Assembly: GCA_020636745.1 (NCBI GenBank)
Contig: JACJXH010000002.1
Location: forward strand, 186,001 to 250,000
Source: Lentimicrobiaceae bacterium
GTDB taxonomy: Bacteria; Bacteroidota; Bacteroidia; Bacteroidales; Lentimicrobiaceae
DNA: 64,000 bases
Direction of reading: 5' to 3'
Every line of letters starts with the position of its first letter. Position 1 is the first letter of the stretch. Below the pieces are notes generated by a model. That model worked only from the letters and a program-made list of their open reading frames with translations. It ran no database searches and was not told where the DNA came from. This document shows, one piece after another, positions 1 to 9,139 of the stretch. Both the position numbers and the translations under genes were made by a program.

Positions 1-697
1 GGCATACAATGGGGAAAATGGTCATAGTAGTTTGCATATTATCGCCCCATGAATCAGGGTGATTAAAAGGATACCAGGCATTGTTGTCCCATTGTTCCCA
101 GGCTGTTCCATTGTAGCCAGCCACATGTTTCCTGCACCATAATGCAAGGGTGTCGCCAGGCCCGGTTGGTAGAATTATACCGGCATAGAACGGGCCGGTT
201 ACTGTAAACGGCTGGTCAAAGGTTACAGAAGTAGCTTGCTCATTGTTGACATCGCCCACAATTGAATTTAATGATTTGGTTGCCGTGGCTACTATTGTTC
301 CGGGTTTTCCGTCAGTTGCACTGCTGTTCCAGATGGCAAAGGTTATCTGGGGGTTTGAAGCACTTTTGGCTACTACAAAGTCAGCAATCATTCCGTTAAT
401 GGTTGTCCCGATTTCGAAACTGTTAAAAAATTCGGCTTTTGCTTTGTCCTTGTAACTGTTGTTCCCTGTAATATAGCCTATTCCAGGAGGGAGCATATAG
501 TAGTATATAATCTCTCCGGTCAAAGGATAACGCAGGGTATCGCAATCGGTCGTTCTGCTTCCAATCTCATGGCCAGTTGCGGAGTAGTTAAGGTTTTGCA
601 AATCAGAAGCTTTAAAATCGCTTTTGCCTGAATGCTGTGCATTGGCAATCATAGCTGTGAAAACACATAGAACTATGATTATTGTAATTTTCTTCAT
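1..697 (-). CDS. Secreted protein, N-terminal part (runs off the window)
   Basis: An open frame reads on the minus strand from an ATG at 697 to the left edge without a stop, so about 232 residues are visible and the C-terminus is missing. It begins with a clear signal peptide (MKKITIIIVLCVF..., cleavage probably after ANAQ), so the product is exported. The mature part is rich in Gly, Thr, Asn and aromatic residues and reads like a beta-sandwich (for example FAIWNSSATDGKPG, FDQPFTVTGPFYAGI). That style is common in T9SS-exported Bacteroidota proteins, whose sorting tail would lie beyond the edge. I do not recognise a catalytic domain. It is transcribed divergently from the propeller gene at 839. 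Confidence 0.7.
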   Translation of the reverse strand, partial: MKKITIIIVLCVFTAMIANAQHSGKSDFKASDLQNLNYSATGHEIGSRTTDCDTLRYPLTGEIIYYYMLPPGIGYITGNNSYKDKAKAEFFNSFEIGTTINGMIADFVVAKSASNPQITFAIWNSSATDGKPGTIVATATKSLNSIVGDVNNEQATSVTFDQPFTVTGPFYAGIILPTGPGDTLALWCRKHVAGYNGTAWEQWDNNAWYPFNHPDSWGDNMQTTMTIFPIVC

Positions 698-772
698 GCT
701 GTATATTATTGGGTGTAAAGGTACTTTTAAAATGCAATTCAATAATGAGAACTGTTGATTCAGTTTTTATAC

Positions 773-780
773 TATTTTTG
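773..780 (+). promoter_or_regulatory. Possible Bacteroidota -7 box (TATTTTTG)
   Basis: TATTTTTG fits TAnnTTTG, with a TTG at 755-757 upstream. The 15-base spacer is shorter than the usual 19 or so, so this is a weak candidate promoter for the propeller gene beginning at 839 (or 884). Confidence 0.3.
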
Positions 781-838
781 ACAATGAGCAACAAAGGGAT
801 TTATTCATAACAAACTAATCCCAAAACCTGATTAAAGT

Positions 839-3800
839 ATGAACCATTCCGGATTAAACCCTGAAAAAAGGGGAAAGAAAGCCATGCTATCAGCATGCAA
901 AACTAATGCAATAATTATGCCTTTGCACCAGCTTTTGGCAATATTTATTTTAAGTATTGCTGTTTTGATTCCAGGGCATATGTATGCACAGAAAAAACAA
1001 CATACTTCTGTTAAAGATACCCTTAAACCGGGTGACTTCAGTGGGCTGAAATTTCGTTCAATCGGGCCTGCTTTTTGTTCCGGCCGTATTGCTGATTTTG
1101 CAGTGAATCCAAAAAATACTGCGGAGTATTATGTAGCAGTTGCTTCTGGTCATATATGGAAAACCATCAATTCCGGCACCACCTGGGAACCGGTTTTTGA
1201 CCATTACGGGTCTTATTCCATCGGATGTTTGGCGATGGACCCTGAAAATTCAAATGTTATCTGGGCGGGTACCGGTGAAAATAATCACCAGCGGGCTTTA
1301 GGTTATGGTGATGGCATTTATAAGTCAATCGATGGCGGAAAAAGCTGGAAAAACATGGGATTGAAAAACTCACGCCAGATTGGAATGATTGCTATAAATC
1401 CCCAGAATACCGATATCGTTTATGTAGCTGCTGAAGGCTCCGTTTGGGGGCCTGGTGAAGAAAGGGGATTGTATAAAACGACTGATGGCGGAAAAACATG
1501 GAATAAAGTTTTAAATATAAGTGAAAACACGGGAATCAATAATGTGATAATGGATCCCCGCAATCCTGATGTTCTTTATGCCACCTCTGAACAGCGTCGA
1601 AGACATGATTTTACTAAAATTGGCGGAGGCCCTGAATCAGGTATCTGGAAATCTACCGATGCTGGTGCAAACTGGATTAAATTGACTTCGGGATTGCCTT
1701 CAGCCGAAATGGGAGGCATTGGTATTGCCATTTCTCCCGTTAATCCCGATGTTGTTTATGCAATTATTGAAGCCGCAGGTGATGCCGGAGGATTTTACCG
1801 GACCAATAACCGTGGTGCTTCATGGGAAAGAATGAGCGGACACACAGCTCAGGGACAATATTATAATGAGATCTACTGCGATCCCAGGGATGTTGACAAG
1901 GTTTACTCTGTTGAAACATTTTCTCAATATACCGAAGATGGCGGTAAAACCTGGAAAAACGTCAGTACCAAAAACCGCCACGTTGATGATCATGCACTCT
2001 GGATTGATCCTTCCAATACCCGCCATTTTCTTATTGGTGGAGATGGCGGCATTTATGAAACCTGGGATGGTGGACAGGATTTTCAGTTTAAGAACAACCT
2101 GCCGGTTACCCAGTTTTACCGTGTCAATGTTGACAATAGCGAGCCATTTTACTACGTTTACGGAGGAACACAGGATAACAACAGTATGGGCGGGCCTTCG
2201 CGCAATACAAGCAGCCTTGGAGTGGTAAATGATGAATGGTTTGTTACCAATGGCGGTGATGGTTTCTGGACAGCAGTGGATCCTCAGGATCCCAACATCG
2301 TTTATGCTGAAGCGCAGTACGGTAATATGGTTCGCTACGACCGCAAAAGCGGTGAAGCGATTGATATCAGACCCGAGCCACGCAAAGGAGAAGATACCTA
2401 TAAATGGTATTGGGATACCCCGTTAATCATCAGCAAGCATGCTCACACCAGATTGTATACAGCGGCTAATAAAGTATTTCGCAGCGATGACAGAGGAAAT
2501 ACCTGGCAGGTTATTTCTGACGATTTGACTACCGGTACCGATCGCAACAGCTGGCCTGTGATGGGAAAATACTGGAGCATCGATGCCGTTGCCAAGGATG
2601 TTTCAACTTCACTCTGGGGGCTTATTGTTTCTCTTGACGAATCGCCGGTAAAGGAAAATCTGATTTATGCAGGAACCGATGATGGATTGATTCAGGTTAC
2701 CGAAGATGCTAAAACATGGCGCCGTGCAGGCAGCTTTCCGGGCGTTCCTGAGTTTACTTTTGTGGCTGATGTTTTGCCATCGCAGTTTGACGAAAATGTG
2801 GTGTTTGCTGCATTTGACAATACCAAACGCGACGATTTCAAACCATATCTGCTGAAAAGTTCCGATAAAGGTAAAACCTGGGTCTCTATTGCTTCCAACC
2901 TTCCGGAGAATGGAAGTGTGCACACTATCGCCCAGGATTTTATTAACCCCGATCTGCTGTTTGTGGGTACTGAGTTTGGTTTGTTCTTCAGCATTGATGG
3001 CGGTGCGCAGTGGACACCACTAAAAAATGGTTTGCCTGTTATTTCAGTCAGAGACATTGCTATTCAAAAACGCGAAAACGATTTGGTACTTGCTACTTTC
3101 GGCCGTGGTTTTTATATCCTGGAGGATTATTCACCACTACGTGTTGTTAACAAAGCTGTTATGGATAGTCAGGCATATATGTTTGATGTGAAAGACGCGC
3201 TGATGTTTGTAGAAACCGGTGGAAAATACGGACAAGGTTCTTCCTATTACGCAGCGAAAAACCCTGAATTAGGCGCAACATTTACCTGGTGGTTGAAAGA
3301 TGTGCCCCAGACGCTGCTTGAAAAAAGACAGGAAAAAGAAAAAGAACTGTTTAAAAAAGGCGAAAAAATACCTCAACCTACTGAAGGCGAGCTACGGGCA
3401 GAGCAAAATGAAATAGCTCCCTATCTGGTATTTACCATTACTGACGAATCAGGAAATATCGTTCGCAAGCTTTATCAAAAACCTTCAAAGGGAATGAACC
3501 GCACCCTTTGGGATTTGCGCTATGCATCAACCAATCCTGTGCGTAATCGTGATGGTAAGTTTGATCCGTTTAAAGATGGCAATTCAGGACTGTTTGCCAT
3601 GCCAGGAAAGTATTTTGTAGCCATGGATTTGGTAGCTGGCGGCGAAGTAAAAAATCTGACCGGCCCCAAACCATTTCAAGCCGTTGTGCTAAATAACACC
3701 ACACTGCCAGCCGAAAACCGCGCTGAACTGGTTGCTTTCCAGCAAAAGGTTGCTGAGTTGATTCGCATTGTGCAGGGAACTGATAATTTTACCGAAGAAT

Positions 3801-4192
3801 TATCGGAAAAAATTGCCACCATGATGCAGGCTGTTCACCAAACTCCCGGAGCTTCTGCTACACTCGAAACTAAATTGCTGGCACTTTCCCTAAAGGTTGA
3901 CGACATTTTGTTTGCTTTTAACGGAAAAGAGCCTAAAGCCAGCCGCGAAGAAAATCCTCCGGCACCGGTTTCTATCAATGAAAGGCTCGGCAACATTATT
4001 TATGCTTTTTACGGAAACAGTTCGGCTCCAACCAGCACACATCTGCGCAGCTACGACATAATCCGCGATGAATTTCCAGCGCTTTATAACCAGGTAAAAC
4101 AAATAAGCGAAGTTGAACTTCCTGCAATTGAAGCTGAAATGGAAAAGGCAGGTGTCCCCTATACTCCAGGCAGGTTGCCTGAGTGGAAGTAA
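839..4192 (+). CDS. Secreted Asp-box (BNR/VPS10-like) beta-propeller protein
   Basis: A 1117-residue exported protein of the WD40/YVTN/BNR-like class that is abundant in Bacteroidota. At least ten Asp-box motifs (S-x-D-x-G-x-T-W) are visible, including SIDGGKSW, TTDGGKTW, STDAGANW, TEDGGKTW, SDDRGNTW, SSDKGKTW and SIDGGAQW, over roughly residues 90-750. They predict two stacked propellers of sortilin/xyloglucanase-like fold. The last 350 residues have no Asp-boxes and include a charged helical piece (EKRQEKEKELFKKGEK). The start is uncertain: ATGs at 839, 884 and 917 are in frame. The signal peptide (HQLLAIFILSIAVLIP, cleavage after MYAQ) sits best behind 884 or 917. I see no acidic pair that would prove glycosidase activity. 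A terminator follows at 4259. Confidence 0.8.
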   Translation: MNHSGLNPEKRGKKAMLSACKTNAIIMPLHQLLAIFILSIAVLIPGHMYAQKKQHTSVKDTLKPGDFSGLKFRSIGPAFCSGRIADFAVNPKNTAEYYVAVASGHIWKTINSGTTWEPVFDHYGSYSIGCLAMDPENSNVIWAGTGENNHQRALGYGDGIYKSIDGGKSWKNMGLKNSRQIGMIAINPQNTDIVYVAAEGSVWGPGEERGLYKTTDGGKTWNKVLNISENTGINNVIMDPRNPDVLYATSEQRRRHDFTKIGGGPESGIWKSTDAGANWIKLTSGLPSAEMGGIGIAISPVNPDVVYAIIEAAGDAGGFYRTNNRGASWERMSGHTAQGQYYNEIYCDPRDVDKVYSVETFSQYTEDGGKTWKNVSTKNRHVDDHALWIDPSNTRHFLIGGDGGIYETWDGGQDFQFKNNLPVTQFYRVNVDNSEPFYYVYGGTQDNNSMGGPSRNTSSLGVVNDEWFVTNGGDGFWTAVDPQDPNIVYAEAQYGNMVRYDRKSGEAIDIRPEPRKGEDTYKWYWDTPLIISKHAHTRLYTAANKVFRSDDRGNTWQVISDDLTTGTDRNSWPVMGKYWSIDAVAKDVSTSLWGLIVSLDESPVKENLIYAGTDDGLIQVTEDAKTWRRAGSFPGVPEFTFVADVLPSQFDENVVFAAFDNTKRDDFKPYLLKSSDKGKTWVSIASNLPENGSVHTIAQDFINPDLLFVGTEFGLFFSIDGGAQWTPLKNGLPVISVRDIAIQKRENDLVLATFGRGFYILEDYSPLRVVNKAVMDSQAYMFDVKDALMFVETGGKYGQGSSYYAAKNPELGATFTWWLKDVPQTLLEKRQEKEKELFKKGEKIPQPTEGELRAEQNEIAPYLVFTITDESGNIVRKLYQKPSKGMNRTLWDLRYASTNPVRNRDGKFDPFKDGNSGLFAMPGKYFVAMDLVAGGEVKNLTGPKPFQAVVLNNTTLPAENRAELVAFQQKVAELIRIVQGTDNFTEELSEKIATMMQAVHQTPGASATLETKLLALSLKVDDILFAFNGKEPKASREENPPAPVSINERLGNIIYAFYGNSSAPTSTHLRSYDIIRDEFPALYNQVKQISEVELPAIEAEMEKAGVPYTPGRLPEWK

Positions 4193-4258
4193 GTGATAAG
4201 CTTTTGGTCAAGTGTTTATTTTCACTGATCAAACATTTTATTTGGATTTATAATACCA

Positions 4259-4294
4259 GAAACCGCCTCAATTCTAAGGGCGGTTTCCTGTTTT
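4259..4294 (+). terminator. Rho-independent terminator of the propeller gene
   Basis: Perfect 9-bp stem GAAACCGCC (4259-4267) with GGCGGTTTC (4279-4287), an 11-base loop, then CTGTTTT. It lies 66 bases after the stop at 4192. Confidence 0.75.
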
Positions 4295-4439
4295 AAATTA
4301 TTTCTGTACGGTCTAAGAAATTTGAATTCATCATATTTGGCGCACAATTCGAAGTTATTTGTACCTTTGAGTTTCATGTTTACCAGTAATAATAGCAGTT
4401 TCACAAATTGCAATTGGTTTGACGTTTCAAATCTGTTTT

Positions 4440-5609
4440 ATGTTAAATATAGCTTTGTTTGGCCCTCCGGGTGCGGGAAAAGGAACCCAGTCTGAATTCC
4501 TGATTAAAAAGTTCAACCTGTTTTACATTTCCACGGGCGATTTGTTAAGGAAAGAAATTGCGGAAAAAACCAAATTAGGAATTGAGGCACAGAGTATTAT
4601 TGCGCAGGGTGGCTTGGTTTCAGATGAAATTATTGTTCAGATTATTGAAAAAACAATTACTGATAATCCTGATTCCAATGGGTTCCTTTTCGATGGATTT
4701 CCCCGTACATATATTCAGGCTTACATTCTCGAAGGACTAATGCTGAAGTTGAATACTTCACTTAACTGTCTGATAAGTATGGTTGTGCCTGAGCAAGAGT
4801 CTGTTGAGAGGTTGCTAAACAGAGGGAAAACATCAGGCAGGAGCGATGATAATGAGGAGGTTATCCGCAACAGACTAAGGGAATACAATGACAAAACACT
4901 GCCAGTTCTTCAGTTTTATCGCGATAAGGGTATATATGAAGAAGTAAACGGTTTAGCGTCTATTGATGAAGTGAACCAGGCCATTACAAAAATTATCAAT
5001 CATGAACTGAGTAAGAGCTTGTCAAACATTGTACTTTTTGGTTATCCGGGTTCAGGTCGTGGTTCGCAGGGAAAGGCTTTGGCTGAAAAATTCGGGCTTG
5101 AGTACGTGGCTACAGGCGAAATGCTTGAACAGGAAATTGCCAGCGGTTCTGAAACAGGCGAAAAAATTACTGCAATGTATGAAAACGGCCAATTGGTGCC
5201 CGATGAAATAGTGGTTCAGCTGATTGAAAAGAAACTGGCCGGCTCGAAAGAAGTTAAGGGTTATATCTTTAAGGGATTTCCCAGAACCCTTGTCCAGTCA
5301 TATATTCTTGATGGCTTGTTGAAGAAATACGGCTCCTCTATTTCAAAAATTATTGAAATAGAAGTGCCCACGCTTGAACTGATTAGCAGGTTGGATGCCA
5401 GAAGTAAGACTTCTGCCTGTATGCCTTATGACAGTTCAACAGCCAAAATTGTGAAACGCCTTCAGGAGCATGAGACCAAAACCGTTCCTGTTATTGAAAA
5501 ATACAATCAGTTGCACGGTGTAATTAAAATTGATGGCAGAGGCGCATTTGATGAAGTATTTAACCGTATCTCAGCAGCCATAGAGAATGGAATCAAAAAT
5601 TTGCGTTAG
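4440..5609 (+). CDS. Two-domain adenylate kinase; second domain degenerate
   Basis: Two adenylate-kinase-like domains lie in tandem (389 aa from ATG 4440; an ordinary Adk is about 190 aa). Domain 1 (residues 1-190) looks active. It has P-loop GPPGAGKGTQ with Lys14, STGDLLR, FDGFPRT with Asp85, and GKTSGRSDDNEEVIRNRL with the lid arginines, and should interconvert ATP+AMP and 2 ADP. Domain 2 (about 194-389) keeps the fold signature but lacks key residues. Its P-loop reads GYPGSGRGSQ, with Arg207 in place of Lys. FDGFPRT has become FKGFPRT (Lys278 in place of the metal-binding Asp), and SGRSDDN has become SACMPYDSS. It is probably a non-catalytic regulatory or structural domain. I chose ATG 4440 because the longer frame begins with TTG at 4419 and adds seven residues before the conserved MLNIALFG start. 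A strong terminator follows. Confidence 0.88.
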   Translation: MLNIALFGPPGAGKGTQSEFLIKKFNLFYISTGDLLRKEIAEKTKLGIEAQSIIAQGGLVSDEIIVQIIEKTITDNPDSNGFLFDGFPRTYIQAYILEGLMLKLNTSLNCLISMVVPEQESVERLLNRGKTSGRSDDNEEVIRNRLREYNDKTLPVLQFYRDKGIYEEVNGLASIDEVNQAITKIINHELSKSLSNIVLFGYPGSGRGSQGKALAEKFGLEYVATGEMLEQEIASGSETGEKITAMYENGQLVPDEIVVQLIEKKLAGSKEVKGYIFKGFPRTLVQSYILDGLLKKYGSSISKIIEIEVPTLELISRLDARSKTSACMPYDSSTAKIVKRLQEHETKTVPVIEKYNQLHGVIKIDGRGAFDEVFNRISAAIENGIKNLR

Positions 5610-5649
5610 AATCAGACGTGACAAATAAAGCTTATGTCAGGCTAAAATA

Positions 5650-5685
5650 AAAAGGGCCTTGAAGTGAATGCTTCAAGGCCCTTTT
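5650..5685 (+). terminator. Strong bidirectional terminator
   Basis: Perfect 15-bp stem (5650-5664 with 5671-5685), 6-base loop TGAATG. The A-run on one side and T-run on the other let it act in both directions. It separates the adenylate kinase gene from the minus-strand tRNA and ends two bases before the tRNA 3' end. Confidence 0.85.
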
Positions 5686-5686
5686 G

Positions 5687-5758
5687 TAGCCCCGATAGGA
5701 ATCGAACCTATATTTAAAGTTTAGGAAACTTCCGTTCTATCCATTGAACTACGGAGCC
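5687..5758 (-). tRNA. tRNA-Arg (anticodon CCT)
   Basis: On the minus strand the cloverleaf reads: acceptor GGCTCCG pairing with CGGGGCT (two G.U pairs), D-arm GTTC/GAAC, anticodon arm GAAGT-TTCCTAA-ACTTT with anticodon CCT at positions 34-36, and T-arm ATAGG-TTCGATT-CCTAT. This decodes AGG as arginine. No CCA is encoded, so it is added after transcription. Length is 72 nt. Confidence 0.93.
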
Positions 5759-5828
5759 TTAACTAGCAGGTGCAAAATTAGGCAATTCCTTCATATTGTG
5801 CAAATCGGATTTTGGATGTTAAAAAGCT

Positions 5829-6887
5829 TTATTTCTGTAAGCGCATGGCATAGGACTGTTTTTGTTTCCAGTGGTCAATCAATCGCTGTCCCAGCCGGAT
5901 AAACGGTTTTTCATAAAAATGATAAACCAGTATGCTGAGGAGCAGGGTAATGGCAAAACCAGTATAAATCAGCGTTTTATGATTGCTGAAGCCGGCATAT
6001 TTTTTTAGCATTAAAAATACAAGCGGATGAAGCAGATATACCGAATAGGATGCTTCGCCCAAAGTTGAAAGCACATAGCCGGCAATTTTGCCTGTTTTAA
6101 AGTCAATCATCAGAAATGAAGCGGTTATGCCCAGCGAAAGCAATACAAATATTATCCGGTTGTTACCGGCAATCAGCGCACTTAAATCGCCTTTTACAGG
6201 ATAGAAAACAAAAAGCAACAATGCAGAAGCCAGCAAAAGCAGTGCATAGGGCAGGGGTACTTTTTTGCCGGCAAGCAACTGGCCGCATAGCAAGCCTCCG
6301 CTAAACAATACCAGTTGATTCAGGGGGTTAAGGTAATGGCTCCACTGCATCTTCAGGGTGAGGTTTGTTGCCAAAACTGAGTAAGCAAAAAAAAGTGCAA
6401 GCCCCGCAGCCAGTGCAAAAAATAGCACCGGTGCGAACTGGGTTTTTCTTCCGGAAAATATAACCAGCGGGAAAATGGTGTAAAAAACCAGCTCATTACC
6501 AATAGACCACGAGGCCACAGCAATGTAATGATCGGGCGCAAAAAAACCGAAAAGGCCGGTGAGGTTAAGAAGAAGATCAGAGAGGTTGGTTTTAAAGTTT
6601 AACAGAACAACCGACACAAAAATGCTGAGCCAGAGCAGCGGAAAGATGCGGAATATACGTTTAACAAAGTAATGGCCTGTATTTTGGGGGCTTAGCGAGT
6701 TGTTGTAAACAATAAAAAGGGTAAGTCCGCTGAGCACATAAAAAACAGATACTCCATAAATGCCAGTTCGTCCCGCAAAGGTATCAGCCCCCAGTTTGTA
6801 TGACGACCAGGTGAAATAGTGGTAGACCATAATGCTGAATGCAGCCAGTCCTCTCAAATAATCCAACGACTGAACCCTGTTCTTCAC
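5829..6887 (-). CDS. Membrane acyltransferase, family 3 (OafA/NodX type)
   Basis: A 352-residue integral membrane protein. The N-terminus (RVQSLDYLRGLAAFSIMVYHY) carries the family-3 signature, with the conserved Arg and the His of the YHYF segment. About ten hydrophobic helices follow, among them LFGFFAPDHYIAVASWSIGNELVFY, where the W-S-I-GNE piece is typical of the family. These enzymes transfer acetyl or other acyl groups to cell-surface sugars. The acceptor cannot be told here because no polysaccharide genes are adjacent. It ends with a basic tail (KPFIRLGQRLIDHWKQKQ). It is probably a single-gene unit, with the tRNA gene downstream. Confidence 0.85.
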   Translation of the reverse strand: MKNRVQSLDYLRGLAAFSIMVYHYFTWSSYKLGADTFAGRTGIYGVSVFYVLSGLTLFIVYNNSLSPQNTGHYFVKRIFRIFPLLWLSIFVSVVLLNFKTNLSDLLLNLTGLFGFFAPDHYIAVASWSIGNELVFYTIFPLVIFSGRKTQFAPVLFFALAAGLALFFAYSVLATNLTLKMQWSHYLNPLNQLVLFSGGLLCGQLLAGKKVPLPYALLLLASALLLFVFYPVKGDLSALIAGNNRIIFVLLSLGITASFLMIDFKTGKIAGYVLSTLGEASYSVYLLHPLVFLMLKKYAGFSNHKTLIYTGFAITLLLSILVYHFYEKPFIRLGQRLIDHWKQKQSYAMRLQK

Positions 6888-7083
6888 CTGTTGTTTTGAA
6901 ATTTAAATGTAAGTAACAGATATTAACCTGTTTGGTATTGATTTTGTAAACAAAGCTCCCCAAAAGTGTGCAAAGATAGTGTTAATAATATGTTGTAGTA
7001 GCTATAGCATTCAATAAGCCTGTCGGGTTAGATGTCTTGCTTCATTTTTTAGCAAGAGCCGCCGGACGGAGTATTGAAATATT

Positions 7084-7091
7084 TACATTTG
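7084..7091 (+). promoter_or_regulatory. -7 box for the M64 peptidase gene
   Basis: TACATTTG is an exact TAnnTTTG match 23 bases before the ATG at 7115. No good TTG stands at the usual upstream distance. A 6-bp inverted repeat (CTTGCT 7036-7041, AGCAAG 7051-7056) lies just upstream. Confidence 0.5.
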
Positions 7092-7114
7092 CGTGATAGA
7101 TTAAATCAAAAAGG

Positions 7115-8383
7115 ATGAGAAAATTATTGATTGCCATTTTAGTAACGCTTGGTTTTAGTTCGAGCGCCCAGTTTAGTAAATATTTTTACAACAAAACCCT
7201 GCGCATTGATTATGTGCATACAGGTAATGCTACAAGCGATGCTTACGCAATTGACGAACTTATTGAAGAGCCATTTTGGGGGGGCTCAAAAGTTAACCTT
7301 GTAAACGCAATGGATTACGGAAACTATAAAGTAACTGTGCAGGATATTGAGTCTGGTACTGTTATTTACAAGCACAATTATTCCAGTTTGTTTTCTGAAT
7401 GGCAAACAACCGGTGAAGCAAAAGAAACTTTCAGAGCTTATCCTGAAAATGTAGTTATTCCTTCTCCCCGGAAACCGGTAATGGTTGATTTTTATAACCG
7501 TACCAGAAATAATGAATGGATACTGAAATTTAGTTATAAGCTGGATCCTTCAAGTTATTTTATTAAAAAGGAACGGCGTCACGAGTACCCGTCTTTTGTT
7601 ATAAATCAGGCCGGAGACCCTTCGGTATGTCTTGATATTGTTTTTATTCCTGAAGGATACACTGCCGATGAAATGGAGAAATTTAAGGCTGACTGTAACC
7701 GGCTGTCTGATTTTTTACTCAAGTGTAATCCATTTGACGAGTACAAAAACAAAATAAACATAGTTGGAGTGCTGGCTCCGTCCATAGAATCAGGTGCTGA
7801 TATCCCGGGCAAGGGTGTTTGGAAGAAAACCATTCTCAACAGCTCCTTTTATACTTTTGATATTGATCGTTACCTCACCACTTACGATATGAAAAGTGTG
7901 CGCGATGTGGCAGCCAATGTTCCGTATGATCAAATATGCATCGTGGCCAACTCTCAGGTTTATGGTGGAGGTGGCATATACAACCATTATGCATTGTTTA
8001 CCAGCGATAACCCTTATGCCAATTATGTATTTGTACATGAATTCGGCCACAGCTTTGCGGGTTTGGGCGACGAGTATTACAATTCGGAAGTAGCGTATGA
8101 AGATTTTTACAACTTAAAGGTTGAACCATGGGAGCCAAATCTTACCACACTGGTCGATTTTGATGCTAAATGGAAAAGTATGGTCACCCCTGGAGCTCCA
8201 ATTCCAACACCCGCATCTGAGAAAGATAAATATGCCGTCGGTGCATACGAAGGAGGAGGCTATATGACCAAAGGCGTTTACAGACCGGCTCATGATTGCA
8301 CGATGAAATCACTGTCGTACAACAATTTTTGTCCTGTCTGTAAAAAAGCTATTCGCGATATGCTGGAAACATATACCCATTAA
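7115..8383 (+). CDS. Secreted M64-family (IgA-peptidase-like) zinc metallopeptidase
   Basis: A 422-residue protein with a signal peptide (RKLLIAILVTLGFSSSAQ). Residues 20-160 form the beta-rich M64 N-terminal domain. The catalytic domain follows, with the zinc motif HEFGHSFAGLGDE: ligands His308, His312 and Asp319, and general base Glu309. The C-terminus (CTMKSLSYNNFCPVCKKAIRD) holds three cysteines typical of the family. The founding member cleaves immunoglobulin A, but the environmental homologues are simply secreted endopeptidases, and the substrate here is unknown. There is no T9SS tail. Its stop is 33 bases before the lipB start, so read-through into lipB is possible. Confidence 0.88.
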   Translation: MRKLLIAILVTLGFSSSAQFSKYFYNKTLRIDYVHTGNATSDAYAIDELIEEPFWGGSKVNLVNAMDYGNYKVTVQDIESGTVIYKHNYSSLFSEWQTTGEAKETFRAYPENVVIPSPRKPVMVDFYNRTRNNEWILKFSYKLDPSSYFIKKERRHEYPSFVINQAGDPSVCLDIVFIPEGYTADEMEKFKADCNRLSDFLLKCNPFDEYKNKINIVGVLAPSIESGADIPGKGVWKKTILNSSFYTFDIDRYLTTYDMKSVRDVAANVPYDQICIVANSQVYGGGGIYNHYALFTSDNPYANYVFVHEFGHSFAGLGDEYYNSEVAYEDFYNLKVEPWEPNLTTLVDFDAKWKSMVTPGAPIPTPASEKDKYAVGAYEGGGYMTKGVYRPAHDCTMKSLSYNNFCPVCKKAIRDMLETYTH

Positions 8384-8416
8384 TTTGATAATGAGTTTTT
8401 TACTTAATCTGAAGTT

Positions 8417-9139
8417 TTGGTAGTAAACACCCGTTTTTCTGACCTTGGCCTTATTGAATATGGGGCAGCCTGGGCTCTGCAGGAGCGTTTGTTCAATTAT
8501 ATTATTGAGCAGAAAAAGGCAGGCCTGGCTGAAACTGAGAACTTTCTGCTGTTTTGCGAGCATCCGCATGTTTATACTTTAGGTAAAAGTGGTTCTGACT
8601 CAAATCTGCTGATTGATGCCATTCAGTTAAAGGCAAAAGAAGCATCCTTTTTCAGAACAAACCGCGGAGGCGATATTACTTATCATGGCCCCGGCCAGCT
8701 TGTCGGTTATCCAATCTTCAATCTTGAACCATTGGTCAGCGGGGCAAGAGAATATATAGAAAAACTTGAGGAAGCCATCATTTTAACCCTTCAGCCTTAT
8801 GGTGTTTACGGTGAACGAATGAAAGGGGCAACCGGTGTTTGGCTCGATATTGATCAACCCGGAAAAACCAGGAAGATTTGTGCCATTGGTGTGCGTACCA
8901 GCCATTGGGTTAGTATGCATGGGTTTGCCTTAAATATCAATACCAACCTGCAATATTTTAATTTTATTCATCCATGTGGTTTCACTGATAAATCTGTGAC
9001 TTCACTTGCTGCTGAACTTGGGCAGGAGGTGGACATTCATGAAGTGAAAACAACATTATTATCGAAACTGGCGTTTGTGTTTAATCTTAAACCTGACGTG
9101 GTTTCTATTGCTGAACTTAATCAGAAAATTAATAAATGA
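8417..9139 (+). CDS. lipB: Octanoyl-[acyl-carrier-protein]:protein N-octanoyltransferase
   Basis: LipB transfers octanoate from acyl-carrier protein to lipoyl domains of 2-oxoacid dehydrogenases and GcvH, the first step of lipoate synthesis. Visible family motifs are CEHPHVYTLGKSG, RGGDITYHGPGQLVGYPI, KGATGVWLD, KICAIGVR (catalytic Lys) and HPCGFTDKSVTSL (acyl-accepting Cys187). The start appears to be TTG at 8417. A stop lies in frame at 8405 and no ATG or GTG is available before the conserved NTRFSDLGLIEY segment. The stop overlaps the next gene by four bases (ATGA), so the two are translationally coupled. The partner lipA is at the far right of the window, not adjacent. Confidence 0.93.
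   Translation: MVVNTRFSDLGLIEYGAAWALQERLFNYIIEQKKAGLAETENFLLFCEHPHVYTLGKSGSDSNLLIDAIQLKAKEASFFRTNRGGDITYHGPGQLVGYPIFNLEPLVSGAREYIEKLEEAIILTLQPYGVYGERMKGATGVWLDIDQPGKTRKICAIGVRTSHWVSMHGFALNINTNLQYFNFIHPCGFTDKSVTSLAAELGQEVDIHEVKTTLLSKLAFVFNLKPDVVSIAELNQKINK

Noticed and set aside
839..4192. Calling the propeller protein a sialidase or xyloglucanase because of its Asp-boxes
   Set aside because: Asp-boxes mark the propeller fold only, and no catalytic acid pair or arginine triad is evident.
4419..4439. TTG start giving seven more residues on the adenylate kinase
   Set aside because: The residues MTFQICF do not belong to the family, and ATG 4440 gives the standard MLNIALFG start.
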